Below are positions 1 to 12,560 of a stretch of 64,000 bases of DNA, piece by piece. The translations under genes and the position numbers were made by a program. The notes under the pieces were generated by a model that searched no databases, was not told the DNA's origin, and saw only the letters and a list, made by a program, of their open reading frames with translations. Every line of letters begins with the position of its first letter. The first letter of the stretch is position 1. Source of the DNA: Saxidomus purpurata (lineage: Eukaryota; Mollusca; Bivalvia; Venerida; Veneridae); the NCBI GenBank assembly GCA_022818135.1, contig JAFMSR010000001.1, forward strand, positions 39,404,358-39,468,357. Reading direction: 5' to 3'.

Positions 1-115
1 GAAGAGACGTTCAACGATTCCTTGGTCACGTGCGAAGACGATCAAGCCCATCTTCTACAGATTGATACTGTGGACATAATGGATTACCTGAACGCCATTC
101 TGGCACACATTCATG
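1..115 (+). CDS. C-type lectin-like domain gene, internal exon (5' part cut by window edge)
   Basis: The frame is open from base 1 and encodes about 38 residues, including VTCEDDQAHLLQID and an amphipathic stretch to LAHIH. The pattern C-x4-A-x-L-x2-I followed by a helix with L and I is the first half of a C-type lectin-like fold: the first conserved Cys at about residue 11, then strand and helix 2. The exon ends at base 115 with a good donor (CATG|GTAAAG), leaving a phase-1 G that joins AA of the next exon to make Glu. The start codon, any signal peptide and the N-terminal part of the domain lie left of the window. C-type lectin-like proteins are usually secreted or membrane-anchored recognition proteins. 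The assignment rests on this exon and the next one together. It could not be made safely from this exon alone. Confidence 0.75.
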
Positions 116-832
116 GTAAAGAATCAAACGTTACTAAAATAATCTTATACCGTATTTTCTTTGTAACTATGATAGTATGGACAAACTTTACACACATTAA
201 AATGTAAGAACATTTCGTACATTCAACACCTTTGACGATTCAGTGATGCTTAAAAGTACTAACAAATCTTAAAGTAAGTCAAATTTGGTGCACATGTACT
301 CTTGTCGTATCAGCAGAATCAGCATACTAGTAATTGCATCTATCAATTGTTAATTCATGATATATACATACAGTGTGCTCGTTATATAGTAATATGAAAA
401 TGTGATGAATTTTATCGTATATAGAACAATTTGGATCATTTCAAAATTATGATTTACAATTATAAACAATTTGTTAGCATTTTTATGTCTACGGTGTGCA
501 TTGAACGGTAGTCTGGTTTAGGCATTCTACAGCTGCGGGGAATCTACAACGTGCTAGTTATTTGTCGAATCTTTTTTCTTTTTATTATTTTATGTGGGTT
601 ATCGACCGAATGTGATTTATCCGACAGTGCGGGCTTATTACCGGAAAATACGGTAATTCGATTTTTACCTTAAATCCTTCAGGAAGCTTTGCGTTAACTA
701 CGTGGTTACGTGATAAATATGTCGGAAAACATGAACATCATTAACAAGTGTGTAAATTTCCGTATTTCAACTTTAGCATGTATCTACGAAGATCAGCAGA
801 AACACTACATTTTGTTGTTGTAATATTTCCAG
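116..832 (+). other. Intron of the C-type lectin-like gene
   Basis: This 717-bp intron is bounded by GTAAAG at 116 and a pyrimidine-rich acceptor ending TAATATTTCCAG at 821-832. It is AT-rich with stops in all frames. Joining the flanking exons restores one uninterrupted lectin-like reading frame, which supports both splice sites. I see no other element inside it. Confidence 0.72.
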
Positions 833-1089
833 AAGACGGGTATGGCTACTTTTTGGGTGGATATGGCTTACAAAACAGCACACAATACCATTGGTCTGGA
901 GTCAATGGTGGACCTGATATCGAAATAAATGAAAACAACGGCGGCTTTTTGTGGGGTGTGTATGGGGCTGAACGTTGTTCATACAGCGGTGGATGTTGTC
1001 TCTCGCTACAGTCGGATGGACAGAAAACACGACTAGCATCTGCTGATTGTGCTGAGAAATTGATGTTTATTTGTGTGACAGACATCTAA
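833..1089 (+). CDS. C-type lectin-like domain gene, terminal exon
   Basis: Spliced to the exon at 1-115, this exon adds 85 residues and ends at TAA (1087-1089). It carries the second half of the domain: GYGYFLGGYG, then YHWSGVNGG, GGFLWGVYG, CCLSLQSDG, and the closing ASADCAEKLMFICV. In the family, the Cys of CLSL pairs with the Cys of DC, and the last Cys (FIC) pairs with the one in the upstream exon. All four positions are present. The extra pair RCSYSGGC may form an additional loop disulfide. No EPN or QPD triplet is visible, and the WND position before the penultimate Cys reads ASAD. Calcium-dependent sugar binding by the canonical site is therefore unlikely. Only four residues follow the last Cys (VTDI), so no transmembrane segment lies C-terminal to the domain. 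I see no canonical AATAAA close downstream. Confidence 0.8.
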
Positions 1090-2159
1090 CAATATCTGTT
1101 AGAATTAGCTGTCGTAATAGGTCGAGGCCACTGAACCCATCTTCACATAAACGAAATGTTATGTGGCATAACAGATAAACAATTTATACTGTCGGAAAAT
1201 TAGAGTAATGCATGGTGTGTAGGAACCACAGATGGGTTCTTTATTTATATGTTTTTTGTTGATGTTTAGTAGTTACATTATTTATTAAGCAATGTTTAAC
1301 ATGGCGCCTTTTAATGTAACGTGACATCACACAGTTACGTACGTGCTTTCGACTTCCGTGGACGTCTGTTGTTTACGTCTGGTCGTTAAAAACGTTACAG
1401 ACAAGTCTTGTGTTTAAGTATAAAGAAGGATTTGGGATGAAAATACTTATAGGACGTAAATCAATAATTGTAGCATACTCGAGTTAGTCTTGATTCCCCA
1501 AGTCCGCTACAAATGTATTAGAAACGTTTTGAATCTAAATCGTTTCCTTAGAAATTATTTCAGGTATACAGACGAAGCTTGCGTGAATTTGCAGGCCACC
1601 AAACTATACATGTACACCGAAATTTTGCAAAATACAACTATCAAAGGTGTGTGAACGTTGGATACCTCACTTCTTACCAAAAAACATACGCTACAATGGG
1701 TGAAATGTTACAAAGATCACACGATTTGCCACTGAAAAAGGGACTGTGATTGTGACATAACGTACACACCTCAACATAAAAATTGGTTATTTACTTGCCA
1801 TTACCAAAAGGCTAAATAACTTTGCAGCTCATAGGCCCAATCTTCATTCGGTCATTGATCGAATGGATCTAAACGTTTCCTGTTTTTACATTTAACCTAC
1901 TGGTCTCAAAATGAATTGGGATTCCTATGTATAAACCTAGCATTAGTCCAAAACATAATAGCTGTACTATGAAACCTACTTTCGTGTATCCGAGTCACAG
2001 CTAGCTGAACATTCAAACAATATGTCATGTTCTACGAGTTGATAAAGTCACTTCTATAGTTCACTGTTAACTATAGTTGTAGTTTCACCACATTGACCCA
2101 AAACTCCTTTACATTGTAATAAAATCATTAATATTTTCACATTCATTTTTGTAATATTA
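1090..2159. other. 3' flank of the lectin-like gene, no further gene seen
   Basis: This is AT-rich sequence that probably begins with the 3' UTR of the lectin-like gene. No open frame of note, no clear polyadenylation hexamer just after the stop, and no recognised repeat. Confidence 0.5.
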
Positions 2160-2639
2160 GTCTCAAGCACACTGAAATGTCTTGTGAAATAGCTTCTGTA
2201 ACAAACAACAAAACACTTTATTCTCAAGGAAGTGCTCTATTACTTTTCCCAGTTATTTCAATGTGAAGAGGTGCCCACTGCAGACGCCAAATTAAGCCTC
2301 AAAAATCCTTCCTATCAGAAATGGAGTTAGAAATTATATCTCCTAGTAACCTACTTGCATATATCGTTTAAGAATCTAAGAGCTGAAGTGTCGGTAAATG
2401 TTGAGAGATTTTGGGTTTAATTTCTCTGCCCTGTGAGATGCATATTCAGATATGTAAAAGTAATTGGAAATCCTAAGTTATACCAATTTGAATATTATTG
2501 ATACACCTTTTAATGTAGCTATATTGGTTTAAAACACAATGCCATGCTTGCACTAAACTCCCCAAAAGCAATAACATAAATTGTTTAATTTTGTTTGATT
2601 GTAAAATGAAAGATAGGCCGTTTTTACCCATATCACCAC

Positions 2640-3010
2640 CGGCTTGTGGAGACATACATATTATACATGTATTGGTTTTGCCTTGTCCGTTCGTCTGTCC
2701 ATCACACTTTGTTTCCACTCAAAATCCATATTTCTCATAGTCTTCAAACTTCACAGGGTGATTAGTCTTTTCAAATTAAAGAAACCTATTGTTTTAGGGT
2801 CAGTACATGTATGTCAGAGGGCAAGGTCACAATGACCCGAACTTTTAAAAAATTGTTTCCGCTCAAAATCTTAAGCTTCGATGATGAGTCTTGTAAAATA
2901 ACCTCTGTTAATTTGTTGGGTCAGTGGATCAAAGGTAAAGGTCACAGAGACTTATACAATTATGTTTGCTCTATGGCTACATGTGTACGTTTTAAAAAAT
3001 AAGTCTAGTT
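2640..3010 (+). repeat. AGGTCA / GTTTCCGCTCAA interspersed repeat, copy 1
   Basis: Degenerate repeat units carry GTTTCC(A/G)CTCAAAAT, CTTCAAACTTCACAGGGTGATT, GGGCAAGGTCACAATGACC and GATCAAAGGTAAAGGTCAC. The same unit vocabulary recurs at 11960-12560. Units of this kind are, to my knowledge, very common in mollusc genomes. Small ORFs that cross this segment (for example at 2644-2835 and 2811-3002) follow the repeat units and are not taken as genes. The block has no counterpart at the equivalent place in block B. Confidence 0.65.
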
Positions 3011-3189
3011 GCTATATGGATTCGTCAGGCTTTGCTTATGGAAGTACGTGTAATCGGTGTAAAAAGCTGAAACTTGTCCCGAATGTATCTAATTTTATTA
3101 TACAACTTCCTAATTTTGTATCAATTTCCATTATTCTTATTTTAGCAATGTTTATAACTTATTTACCAAATAAAAATCATGAATAGTGT

Positions 3190-6100
3190 TTGCATTTAAT
3201 AAGCCTGTTAATTAATATGCTCTAGTCACCCATAGATGCTTGCAAAAAGGTACGTTTGAAACGTTCACATTACATCTAACAAGTGCTATATAGCTATGTT
3301 TGCTACAACAGTGCCTCATTATCGAGAACATTTATCTTATTATATCCTAAACTATCCATTATTTTAAAATAATTATAATTATATAGTATAATTTATGTAT
3401 AAAGGTAAATACCCTATAACTGATGTAAGCTAAAAACCTCCAAAACATAAATAATACAATCTTTAGAAATATTATACATGTAACTTAACCTAAAAGTTTA
3501 AACTATGCATTCCCAGTCATTTTTGAAAAATGTTTAGAATATACTGCAGCACCGTAAACCATTCAATAATCTATGTAGAGTTGTTGTTGGTGGATGCCGT
3601 TCGAAGCCTTTATATTGATTAATTGTGGAAAACTGATGCATTTTTCGCCATAGGTTCTTCTTTGAAATTGTATTTATTTATCATTTTACGTTCATTAAAC
3701 ACACAATCTATGTTTCGAGATTATAATCAGCTAGATGTAGGGAGTGCCTCTTTAATACATTTATGTAAGTTAACCTGTTTGTAATCTTTTAGATGGAGAC
3801 AAAATCGTTGAAACCGCCAAAATGTACTCTTCATCAAATTGTAACTTATATTATTCTATGTACACACCTATTGTTGGAAGCACTAGGAATGTAAATAGAT
3901 ATTTCTATTGTAGCAAAAAATAGTAAGTTAGCGAGAAAAATCTTTCCAAACAAACGAATTGAATATACAGCTTTTGAGTAAAACGAATGGATTCCCACTG
4001 AATGCTAAGGCGTTGAACAATAATATCATGTAAATTCGAAAAATGTTACATTTCATTTTTAACGTGTCTTATGTATTGTAGACAAGAAATGTTTTTATTG
4101 CTTTATCACCCCTTTTATTTCTTTTTTCTGAGATTTATAATAAATGGCTTGATTGAACCAAAACGTATAATCTTATCAAGCCAGATGAAATATTGTAATG
4201 CTAAAATAACCTCTTAAGTAATACAAGATAGATGTATGTCATGAGATTTCTGCGACTTGAAAGGATTCAATAACTGTTTTGCGTCATCAGTTACACAATT
4301 AAGGTATTTGTTACCACATATTATGTTTGAGCGTATTTTAATGTCTAGACAGAGTGAAACTTGTATGATTATAGCACTTCTTTGTTCCAAGTGGAATCAG
4401 GTTTTAAGAAAATACATATGCACTTTTAAAACGCGTGGATATTCTTTCGTCCCTGACTTTCTAAAAGTGCATCTTTGAAAACCTTTATGAAACCCTTTGA
4501 AGAATCTGATATTTTTAAAGATACAAATTTGCAAGTTAAATTGTAGAAATGCTGAAAATAATGGAAACATAATTTATCCGTTTTTAGCGTTTCGTTCTAA
4601 TTCTTAAAATCTAAATACGGTAGAATTCATCACCTGTTCAATATTTTTTTAAATTGCCCGTTCTGTAATTTAAAAATGTCTTTACTTTTTGTTAGTCTAT
4701 GGAAATAGAATACATTGTGCTAGGTACAAATATTCTTAACTACAACTGTTAAAAACATAATATATCAAACACTTCTGTCAATAGTTTGCATATGTGAATT
4801 ATCTTCTGCTAAAGCCATTTAATAAGTTAAATAATATAAAGTGTCATATCTAGGAACAAAACCAGCAAAATCTACAAATATACAAAATGAATAATTTCAG
4901 TTTTTATAATGTGCTGATGCACCATATGATTTCTAATGAGTTCGATGTTTACATATTTCTCAACTTTTACGTGCTGATTGTGATCGTCTAGACAAAGATG
5001 GTGCTAGGCGGAAATAATTTGTCATTAGACGGCGCTTCATAAATGATTTACACCAGATATGTGTCTGACATTTAAAAGAAACCAGTGTAAGCTTTCAGTG
5101 ACACAAAAACCATACTAGATGAAATAAACGGGTTCACTGGAATAGATAAGTTATACAATTAAAACATTATGCAGATGAAACGTGACACGCGTTGCGTTCA
5201 TTTTGAATAAACAACTGCCATTAGCATAAAGGTTTTTACAGTTTATTTTAAGTACCCCATAAACTAAAGAGATGATTTCAGTTTAAAATATAGTTGATCT
5301 AAACAAACGCAAGTATATGTATTACAAATTTATCACCATAGTAAAGAGTTAAGGACATAGTTAATTACATCGTCATTTCTTTCTATCATAAACACAGGAT
5401 TGTGATAATATATCTTAAAATGCTTTGTCGCAGGTAGTTACATCACTTAAAACTATGATTTGTCAGGGCAAAACGTAAAGTCTATTCATATGGTTAATGA
5501 ATGGACAATTAAATTCTACGTTATAAAAACTCGTGTTGAAAAAAATGATTAATACGTAAAACAAACGCTTGGATACGTCCAAGGATCGTAAGGGACTCGA
5601 AGAAACAAGTCGAATTTTTTTTGGTATATCGTTTCAACTACATGCAAAGATGCAAAGTCCACTCAATATCTTTATCGGTCAGTGGTCGAAGCACAGTCCA
5701 ATACTAGTTTTTAACTACCATTACGGAATGTGAACATTTATTTCCGATTTCAAAGAAGCAATGAAAGTACCACCTTTCAAAAACATTATTGCCCACAACA
5801 AAAATGATGTCATCTGACTGAACAGTTTTCTTACATTAACGACTGGCACATGACTCAACAACAAAAGGAGCACTTTAAGCACATATAATGGCCATTATCA
5901 TACAATAATGGAAACCATTAACAAAAAGGAAATATATATTATACCCAATTGCTTACACACAGTTTAGACAATGACACTATGAGGCCTGGCAATTTGTTCT
6001 TAAATTTTGTTTATTCCAATGTTGAACATAGTATAAACTGGCTATTAAGTGGAGGAAAAAGCGTGGCATTGTACCTAAAATGTAGATTTTCCTTGTCTTT

Positions 6101-9100
6101 CCACTAGAATGCTATGTAAAACTTATCGGACAACGACTGCTTTGACAGATGTGTTACAGGTTCAGTTATAATGTTTGGAAACTTGAAAAAATATAATTAC
6201 TATATACTATAGTTTATTGGCTCTTATATTCATGAAATACCTGACGTAAAAAATTTAGGATGAGATATCATAAATTTGACCGACAGGACAAATAAAGATA
6301 TCAGGGCCAATATTACAAGTTGGACCAGTCCAATAAATAATTGCTGACGAATGATTTGATGTTGAGAAATCTGAGCATTCCGATTGGCTGATACGATCAT
6401 TTATTTTAAGTTCATCGAAAAAGAAAACGGCAGCCATCTTTGAATCTGTTAAAATAAGCCTCGGAGATTGGATGAAAAAAAGGAAAATTAACTGTTAATA
6501 AATTTCTACCTGAAAACCGCTTATAGGTATTTTTAGTTACATAGCTGCATGTTTATTCCTTTTCCTGACGAGTTACTGCCATTGAAGAGAACATTCTTTA
6601 GAGAATGAATAATTTAAAATTAGATTAGTTATTTAATAAATTTGTCATTAAATGATGACTGGCGGTGGTGACTGGCGGTGTTATTTGGCGTAGGACGAGG
6701 GTCAATGCGAATGCCAGAGGACAAATAACACGACTTATATCAAATTACTCTTACAATAATATATAATACTATTTTTTCAAATAGAATGTGTTAAATTAAA
6801 CGTCAGTTTCTCCCTTTTCCTTCCGATCTGAAATGTCGATATATTATAAGCCACAGAACAAACAATTTCTCAATAAATATAAGTTCTTAATATACAAATG
6901 TATATCTTTCAACTCACAAAAAATGAGAATTCCTTCTTCTTTAATTTCATTCTATTTTCTAACTGGAATCTTTTTTCATTAAATAACGGTCGCCTTTTCA
7001 AACGAATGATTCCATTTAGGCACACGGGTGCACCGCACAGTTTTTAAAGTGGAATGCCGAATTAAACATTCTACCTAATGAGAACAGATCTCATATTCGA
7101 TGCGTCTGTACGGACATATTTGTTACCAATTGCAAAGAACTAAAAACTCTTTGTACATGTAACAGACTTCTTCACTTATAGTTTCCCAAACGACGTGCGC
7201 AGTGCTTACAAACGTCTTCGGTAGCATGCCAGTAATTTTGTTTTGAATGTAAACAAAGCTTACAGAGCATCTCTAGCCGATCAGAAAAGGCAAAAACGAT
7301 GAAGCTCCACATGGGAGACGGTATATACGGGATTGCTCACAGTGCACACGGGCTCATATACAGGGTTTTTTGACCAATCAGAATCTATCAAATTTATCTG
7401 CGATATTATACATCAACATATACAGCGTCAAAAAAGCCCAATAATACTCATATCACTTAAGACAAGAGTATGGCATGGAAAAAAGACGTAATAAGAAACA
7501 ACAGTTCTGATGGGCAATCACGTTGAGCTTTCTAATAAAGCTGACTTTATTCTAAAAAACTTAATTGACTTCTGCATTTAAAATAAATCAGATGACAACT
7601 AAATATGGGAATATCGTTTCCACATTTTTGACGTTTTTACGGTGTGCCATAAAAGGATCGTGGCGCCAAAGTTATAGAAAATGACTTTTAAAGATATCAA
7701 ATGGTCTTGGAATGTAGTACTTTAAAGAGAATGAAGAAAAACAAATAACATTCAAAGCGAAATTATTTTAATATTAAAAACTTATTATTCATATTAATCC
7801 AAACATATATATCACACTATGTTAATAAAATGTACATGTAGCAAATGTTAAATTAATGGCTGGAAAATATTTTGCAAAATGTAAAAGCGCCGCATATATT
7901 ACTGGTTACGAAGTGAAACAAAATATTGAACGGATAAGACCCTTTTTAAGATCTCATAAGAAACGACTTTTATGATGGAAAAATAGGGCACTGCAGTTTA
8001 GAGAAATATAAAAGATCATTAAAAGCATCCTTCGGCAACAAAGTTACCTTTTTCAAAGAAGAAATGTGTCGTCAAAATGCCATGATAAGCTATTTGTGTT
8101 TCCTTATTACTAACGATAGAAAAAACATGATACTTTGTCAGTTTACGATACAGAATCTTTGAGCAAGGATTTCAAGCAAGTGAATCATCAAAACAAGAGT
8201 AGCTTATCTATCACTGTTGATTAAAGAAAGAACAAAACATGTAAACCACGAGTTTGCAGAAAAAATTAATATGAAAACACCACAGGGTATATTTGCATTA
8301 TTTAATTTGGGAGACAATACAGTGATACAAAATACATTTACTGACACAAGTAGTTGAGAAATTTACTGAGGTCATATCAATAAATTTGCATAATTGTTTT
8401 ATTTTTGTTGATGAAAACTATTCAAAAGTGGATTCAATAATCACGTTCCTCAGACAAATTTTTAAAATTAAATTTCCTTACCAAGAACGCGATTTAACAC
8501 TACATTTGTACCTCTTCGGTGCTTCTTGATTTACATAAGGTGGCATACAGAAAAGATAATGTAACGTAACATTCAATAAATATTTGTCAAAACCACTTTC
8601 TTTGAGGGTTGCCTGCATAGTAATGAAAATTGATCATATTATTTCCGCGAAAAAAAGCTGTAGCTGTATCAGATAAAAACTAGTGCAACGAGGTTTTCTA
8701 GTGAATGGGGAAATGAATATTTTAACTGATGAAATATTCAAAGTACAACAATGGAAATTATCTTCAGGGATTTATTCATTTGGTGCTATACATTGGCGGC
8801 ACATGCACAAAACCTGTCTTTTATTGCAAGCTATTACCAGTTGGAAATTTCCCAGTCGTCTTACCATTCATCTCAATTAATAAGCACATTTAGTACAAAT
8901 GTACTTGCTGTCATAAATGAATTTCGGAAAACGGATTTATACGAGAAAAAAGATAAAATGTACAAAAGAATGAATCAGAAAACTGACATAAGCTGTGTCA
9001 CTGTAATGTTTATATAATACAACTGCTGGTGAAAATGAATCAAATACTATATAAGTGTTTTTTTCTACGGTGGTAATTCTTCGTTTCCTGTGGTCAAACA

Positions 9101-10640
9101 GAGCGTCGAAAAAATATAATCCACATTATATTAGACATGATTTTTGTACACATTTGTATTTGCTTGTTTACTACTTTCCAGTATAATTTCGTATTTATAC
9201 AATTTAGTTGGGTAACGTTATTTGTGTAGCGTGTGAATGTTGAATTAAATAGATTGTTATATTACTGACGGCATAGGTAATGTATTTCATACGTTTAAGC
9301 ACGGGTTCTGTTTAACTCCAGATACAAAATAGTGATTCATCCCCTGTCTTCGAACGCACTAAAATAAAAAGACTTTTAAAGCTTTGATTACATTCTTCAT
9401 TACATGTAAGTTAACATAAAATGTCTAAAATCTCACTCTGTATTCTAAACATTTCTCGATTACCATCTAAATCGTATTATATTGACAGTCTTGATGTGAG
9501 AGTTTCTTATCAATTTAGCCATTCCATTAATTCACTTAGAAATGACATTAAACACGTTTGCCTTCAAGTTTGCCTACGTCAGCAAATAATGTAGCTCTGC
9601 CTCTTTATTCACTTTCACACTTTTGCTAAATGCATAAATCATATAACTTCCCATGTTTCAAGTCTACAAAATAATTGGTTCCAATTAGTTTGAAAGATAT
9701 TAATAAACAAGCAATTTTGGACTTTTTTGAAGATTGACGGCTTGTGCTGTTGAACTAATTTAGTCACTCAATGAAGCTAAACGAACAGAAATCATGGGGG
9801 GTGCATAAGAAATTATATGTAAAATATTTGAAATCTTGGTATTTAAAAACTTTGTTACAATATCATGAATAGGGCCCAAATTTTTCCTTCAAACTAAGCC
9901 CTTGAACACAGCATTTTGTCTCATTTTCTGATTTTGAAGCGTAGATAATTCAAGATCAATGCTGATGACCTGTGGTTTTTGCAGATTTTCTGTTTTTTTT
10001 TATTGACTTGATTCTCAGTCAATATGCCAAGTTTGAAGAAATTATATGAAAGGAAAATTTTTGTTCATCTATAGACAAAGGAAGCTGTAGCAAACGTTCT
10101 TAACATGATAGGGTCAGTTAAGCTATTTTTATCCTGGTAAAACTCCTTATACGTAAAGCAAGTAAATGAAATGGCTAGTGAAAGACTGCGAATAAACCTC
10201 AACTATTTGAATTCTTCGTAAACGTTATAATAGACTTTGCATGTAAGCACTGGTTTGACTCACAAACGAGCATACACCATGATTTAAAAGGAATTGGTTG
10301 ATAAGACGCATCCCAAGATATCACCAAGTATAGCTACCACAAATAACCAGACCAACAGGAAAATTCATGTCCTCAACTAAGAGACAGATGGTGGACAAAG
10401 TAGACAGTGCTGCTTTAATGTACAACCATATAAGAGGAACGTTTTTGGAAAGTGCAGCAAGTAAAGAATAAAGCACTATGCAAAAATGTTAAAGCTGTGA
10501 TGAAAGCATAAAGGAACAGTCAATTTCTAAAAATGTTGTTATCTCGGGATGTGTCGCATGGTAACATCAACTTGTGCAGATAAAATACATGTAATTGAGT
10601 AAGTTCTAATCTTATAACAGCAGCGCCGTTATGTTAAATT
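3190..10640. other. Gene-free part of block A
   Basis: AT-rich sequence with only short ORFs whose composition matches chance. It holds duplicated block A sequence, including the empty insertion site at 5054-5055, and a short repeat of TGACTGGCGGTG near 6656-6680. I recognise no exon, RNA gene or named transposon. Confidence 0.5.
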
Positions 10641-10644
10641 GAAA

Positions 10645-10843
10645 ACTATACAAAGAACATAAAAATAATAAAAACAATAACATAGCAATGCACTCAACCT
10701 TTTTCTTACGTAGGAGATTCAAATATTTTTTTAAAGGTTAAACTATGACATGAAGTAAGCAATGCACTATACAAAGGACATAAAAAATAAAAAACAACAA
10801 TAGCAATGCACTCAACTGTTTCACCTACGTAGGAGATTCAAAT
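10645..10843. repeat. Direct repeat, two copies of about 80 bp, period about 121 bp
   Basis: The stretch from ACTATACAAAGAACATAAAA to ACGTAGGAGATTCAAAT (10645-10724) is repeated with few changes at 10766-10843, and both copies contain AGCAATGCACTCAAC. About 40 bp of unrelated sequence separates them. It lies in the part of block A that block B lacks. Confidence 0.75.
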
Positions 10844-11539
10844 TTGTGAGATTAAACAAGCATTAAACAAAAGCGTACCCCTCCGCCTCGAATAGAGAGT
10901 GGATGGCATAGGAAACACCATGGTTATGACTTAGAAACCTTAAGTAGGCATTATGATCATACATATACAAGAAAGCGTATTGTCTGACAATATGGGTCGA
11001 TCAACAAACATCAAGCGAATACAATGTACATTAAAACTGGCATCAAAATCGATCGTTTATTTTTGTTTTTAAATGAAATAGTCGATCAAAATATGCATGA
11101 CTTTTGCTCTACGGATTAAAACTAACATCTTCATAGACAGTGTAAAACCTAGCCTTGAAACTATTTTGAGTTATACTTTCTTTTAATCTTAAAGTTAATT
11201 CTAGCATAAAATGTGCTGTTTTTGCCCATTTTGCCGGTGTTTTAACAGGAGAAAAAACGTGTGTAACCGGGGAGATTCACGCGCCGTTATAACCCGTTTT
11301 CATTTATGCGCAGTACAGGGCCATGTAAACAATGGACCTGTCTCCTAAGTCTTACATCATGTACAGCGTCAACAGTGCCGGGCTTAAAAACCGCTGGTGA
11401 GTCATAAATGACTACACAGGACGTTGTCCCGCGCATTATTGAACGTCGTACCAGTAAGAGCATTTCATTTATATTTTTATGATTTTTTAATGCTATTTAT
11501 GCTAGAATAGTGCTAACGGAACTTTTTGTGTTGTTGCGC

Positions 11540-11614
11540 CTGCAGAAACCCTCGGGACTGTGTTGCCCTCGCCCTGACGGGCTCGGGCAGCCACGCATCC
11601 TCGGGATTCTGCAG
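11540..11614. repeat. GC-rich foldback element 1
   Basis: The arms CTGCAGAAACCC and GGGATTCTGCAG face each other, and an inner inverted pair GCCCTCGCCC / GGGCTCGGGC lies around TGAC. It stands out by GC content from the surrounding AT-rich DNA. It resembles the other foldbacks at 23061, 28567, 29249 and 32630 in architecture but not closely in sequence. Confidence 0.55.
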
Positions 11615-11959
11615 ATGTTATAACACGAAAAAACGTGCGTTAACCCTACACTGGTAACGATACGAAATAAAAAAAGCTTGCGAATCATCAAGATGGGAAA
11701 ACGCTCTAGTAAAACGAATAACGTGTAATACGAAAACTCTGAGGAGCATCACCGTCGATATGTGGATAAATTTGAAACTTAAGTTTAAAACTTCTCTCTT
11801 GTGATAATATTAGTACATATTTCCTTATTATGGTCGGTTTACTTTTATCTCAAATGTATTATTCTAAAACTGTATATGTTTAAATTAACGGAAGATTTAC
11901 TTCCTTATAAATAACGGGAAATATTTTGAACACACATCTTCAATAGTGGTGATATATTG

Positions 11960-12560
11960 CTCTGCAGCTGTTGGTCGGTCGTAGGTAGGTCATTGATTTC
12001 AGTTCAAAGGTCATTGTCACAGTGACTGTTTTAAAACGGTTTCCGCTCAATAACTAATAGAAATCTTTTAACTATAGGTCTCGAACCTGGTAAGGTCGCT
12101 GATCATGACAATAAATGAATCTTTTATACTTCGGGGTCACTGGTCATTGAAAGTAGATAAATGCTATTTGTTCTAATGCAACGTAGTCTTGCGCATTTAA
12201 AAACAGTAGAAAGGTCTCAACTTGGGATGGACATTGTACATGGTCATTAAATGAACCTTACTGATATTGGTAATGGTGACGTTGCATTTAATATTGTTTC
12301 CGCTCAATACATTAAAAACTATGTGAGCTATTATCTGTAAACTTGCTAGGAGTAACGCTTATGGATAGTAGATAACCCACATTGACTCCGGGGGTCAATA
12401 GGTCAAAGTTTAAGGTCACAGTGACATTGCCTTTAACAATATTTTATGCACAATATCTCATAAATTCTTCAAACTGCTAGGGTTATTCTTTATGAAAACT
12501 TGATGACTCCTGTTGCTCTCCAATTACCTCTGGGTCTCTAGATCGTCAGGAATTTATTGT
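11960..12560 (+). repeat. AGGTCA / GTTTCCGCTCAA interspersed repeat, copy 2
   Basis: At least three degenerate units are visible. Each combines a TTCAAAGGTCA-like or GTCAAAGTTTAAGGTCAC-like motif, CACAGTGAC, and GTTTCCGCTCAATA (about 12046 and 12297; a variant TTTTATGCACAATATCTCA at about 12445). Each is then followed by text like CTTCAAACTGCTAGGGTTATT. The spacing of the units is roughly 150-250 bp. No open frame is maintained through the units. The block sits in the private insertion of block A at 9.8-13.0 kb. Confidence 0.65.

Noticed and set aside
846..1085. 79-residue minus-strand ORF opposite the lectin exon
   Set aside because: It is the antisense shadow of the terminal lectin-like exon, with no domain of its own.
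2473..3186. Cluster of short ORFs on both strands
   Set aside because: They lie on AGGTCA-type repeat units, where incidental open frames are common.
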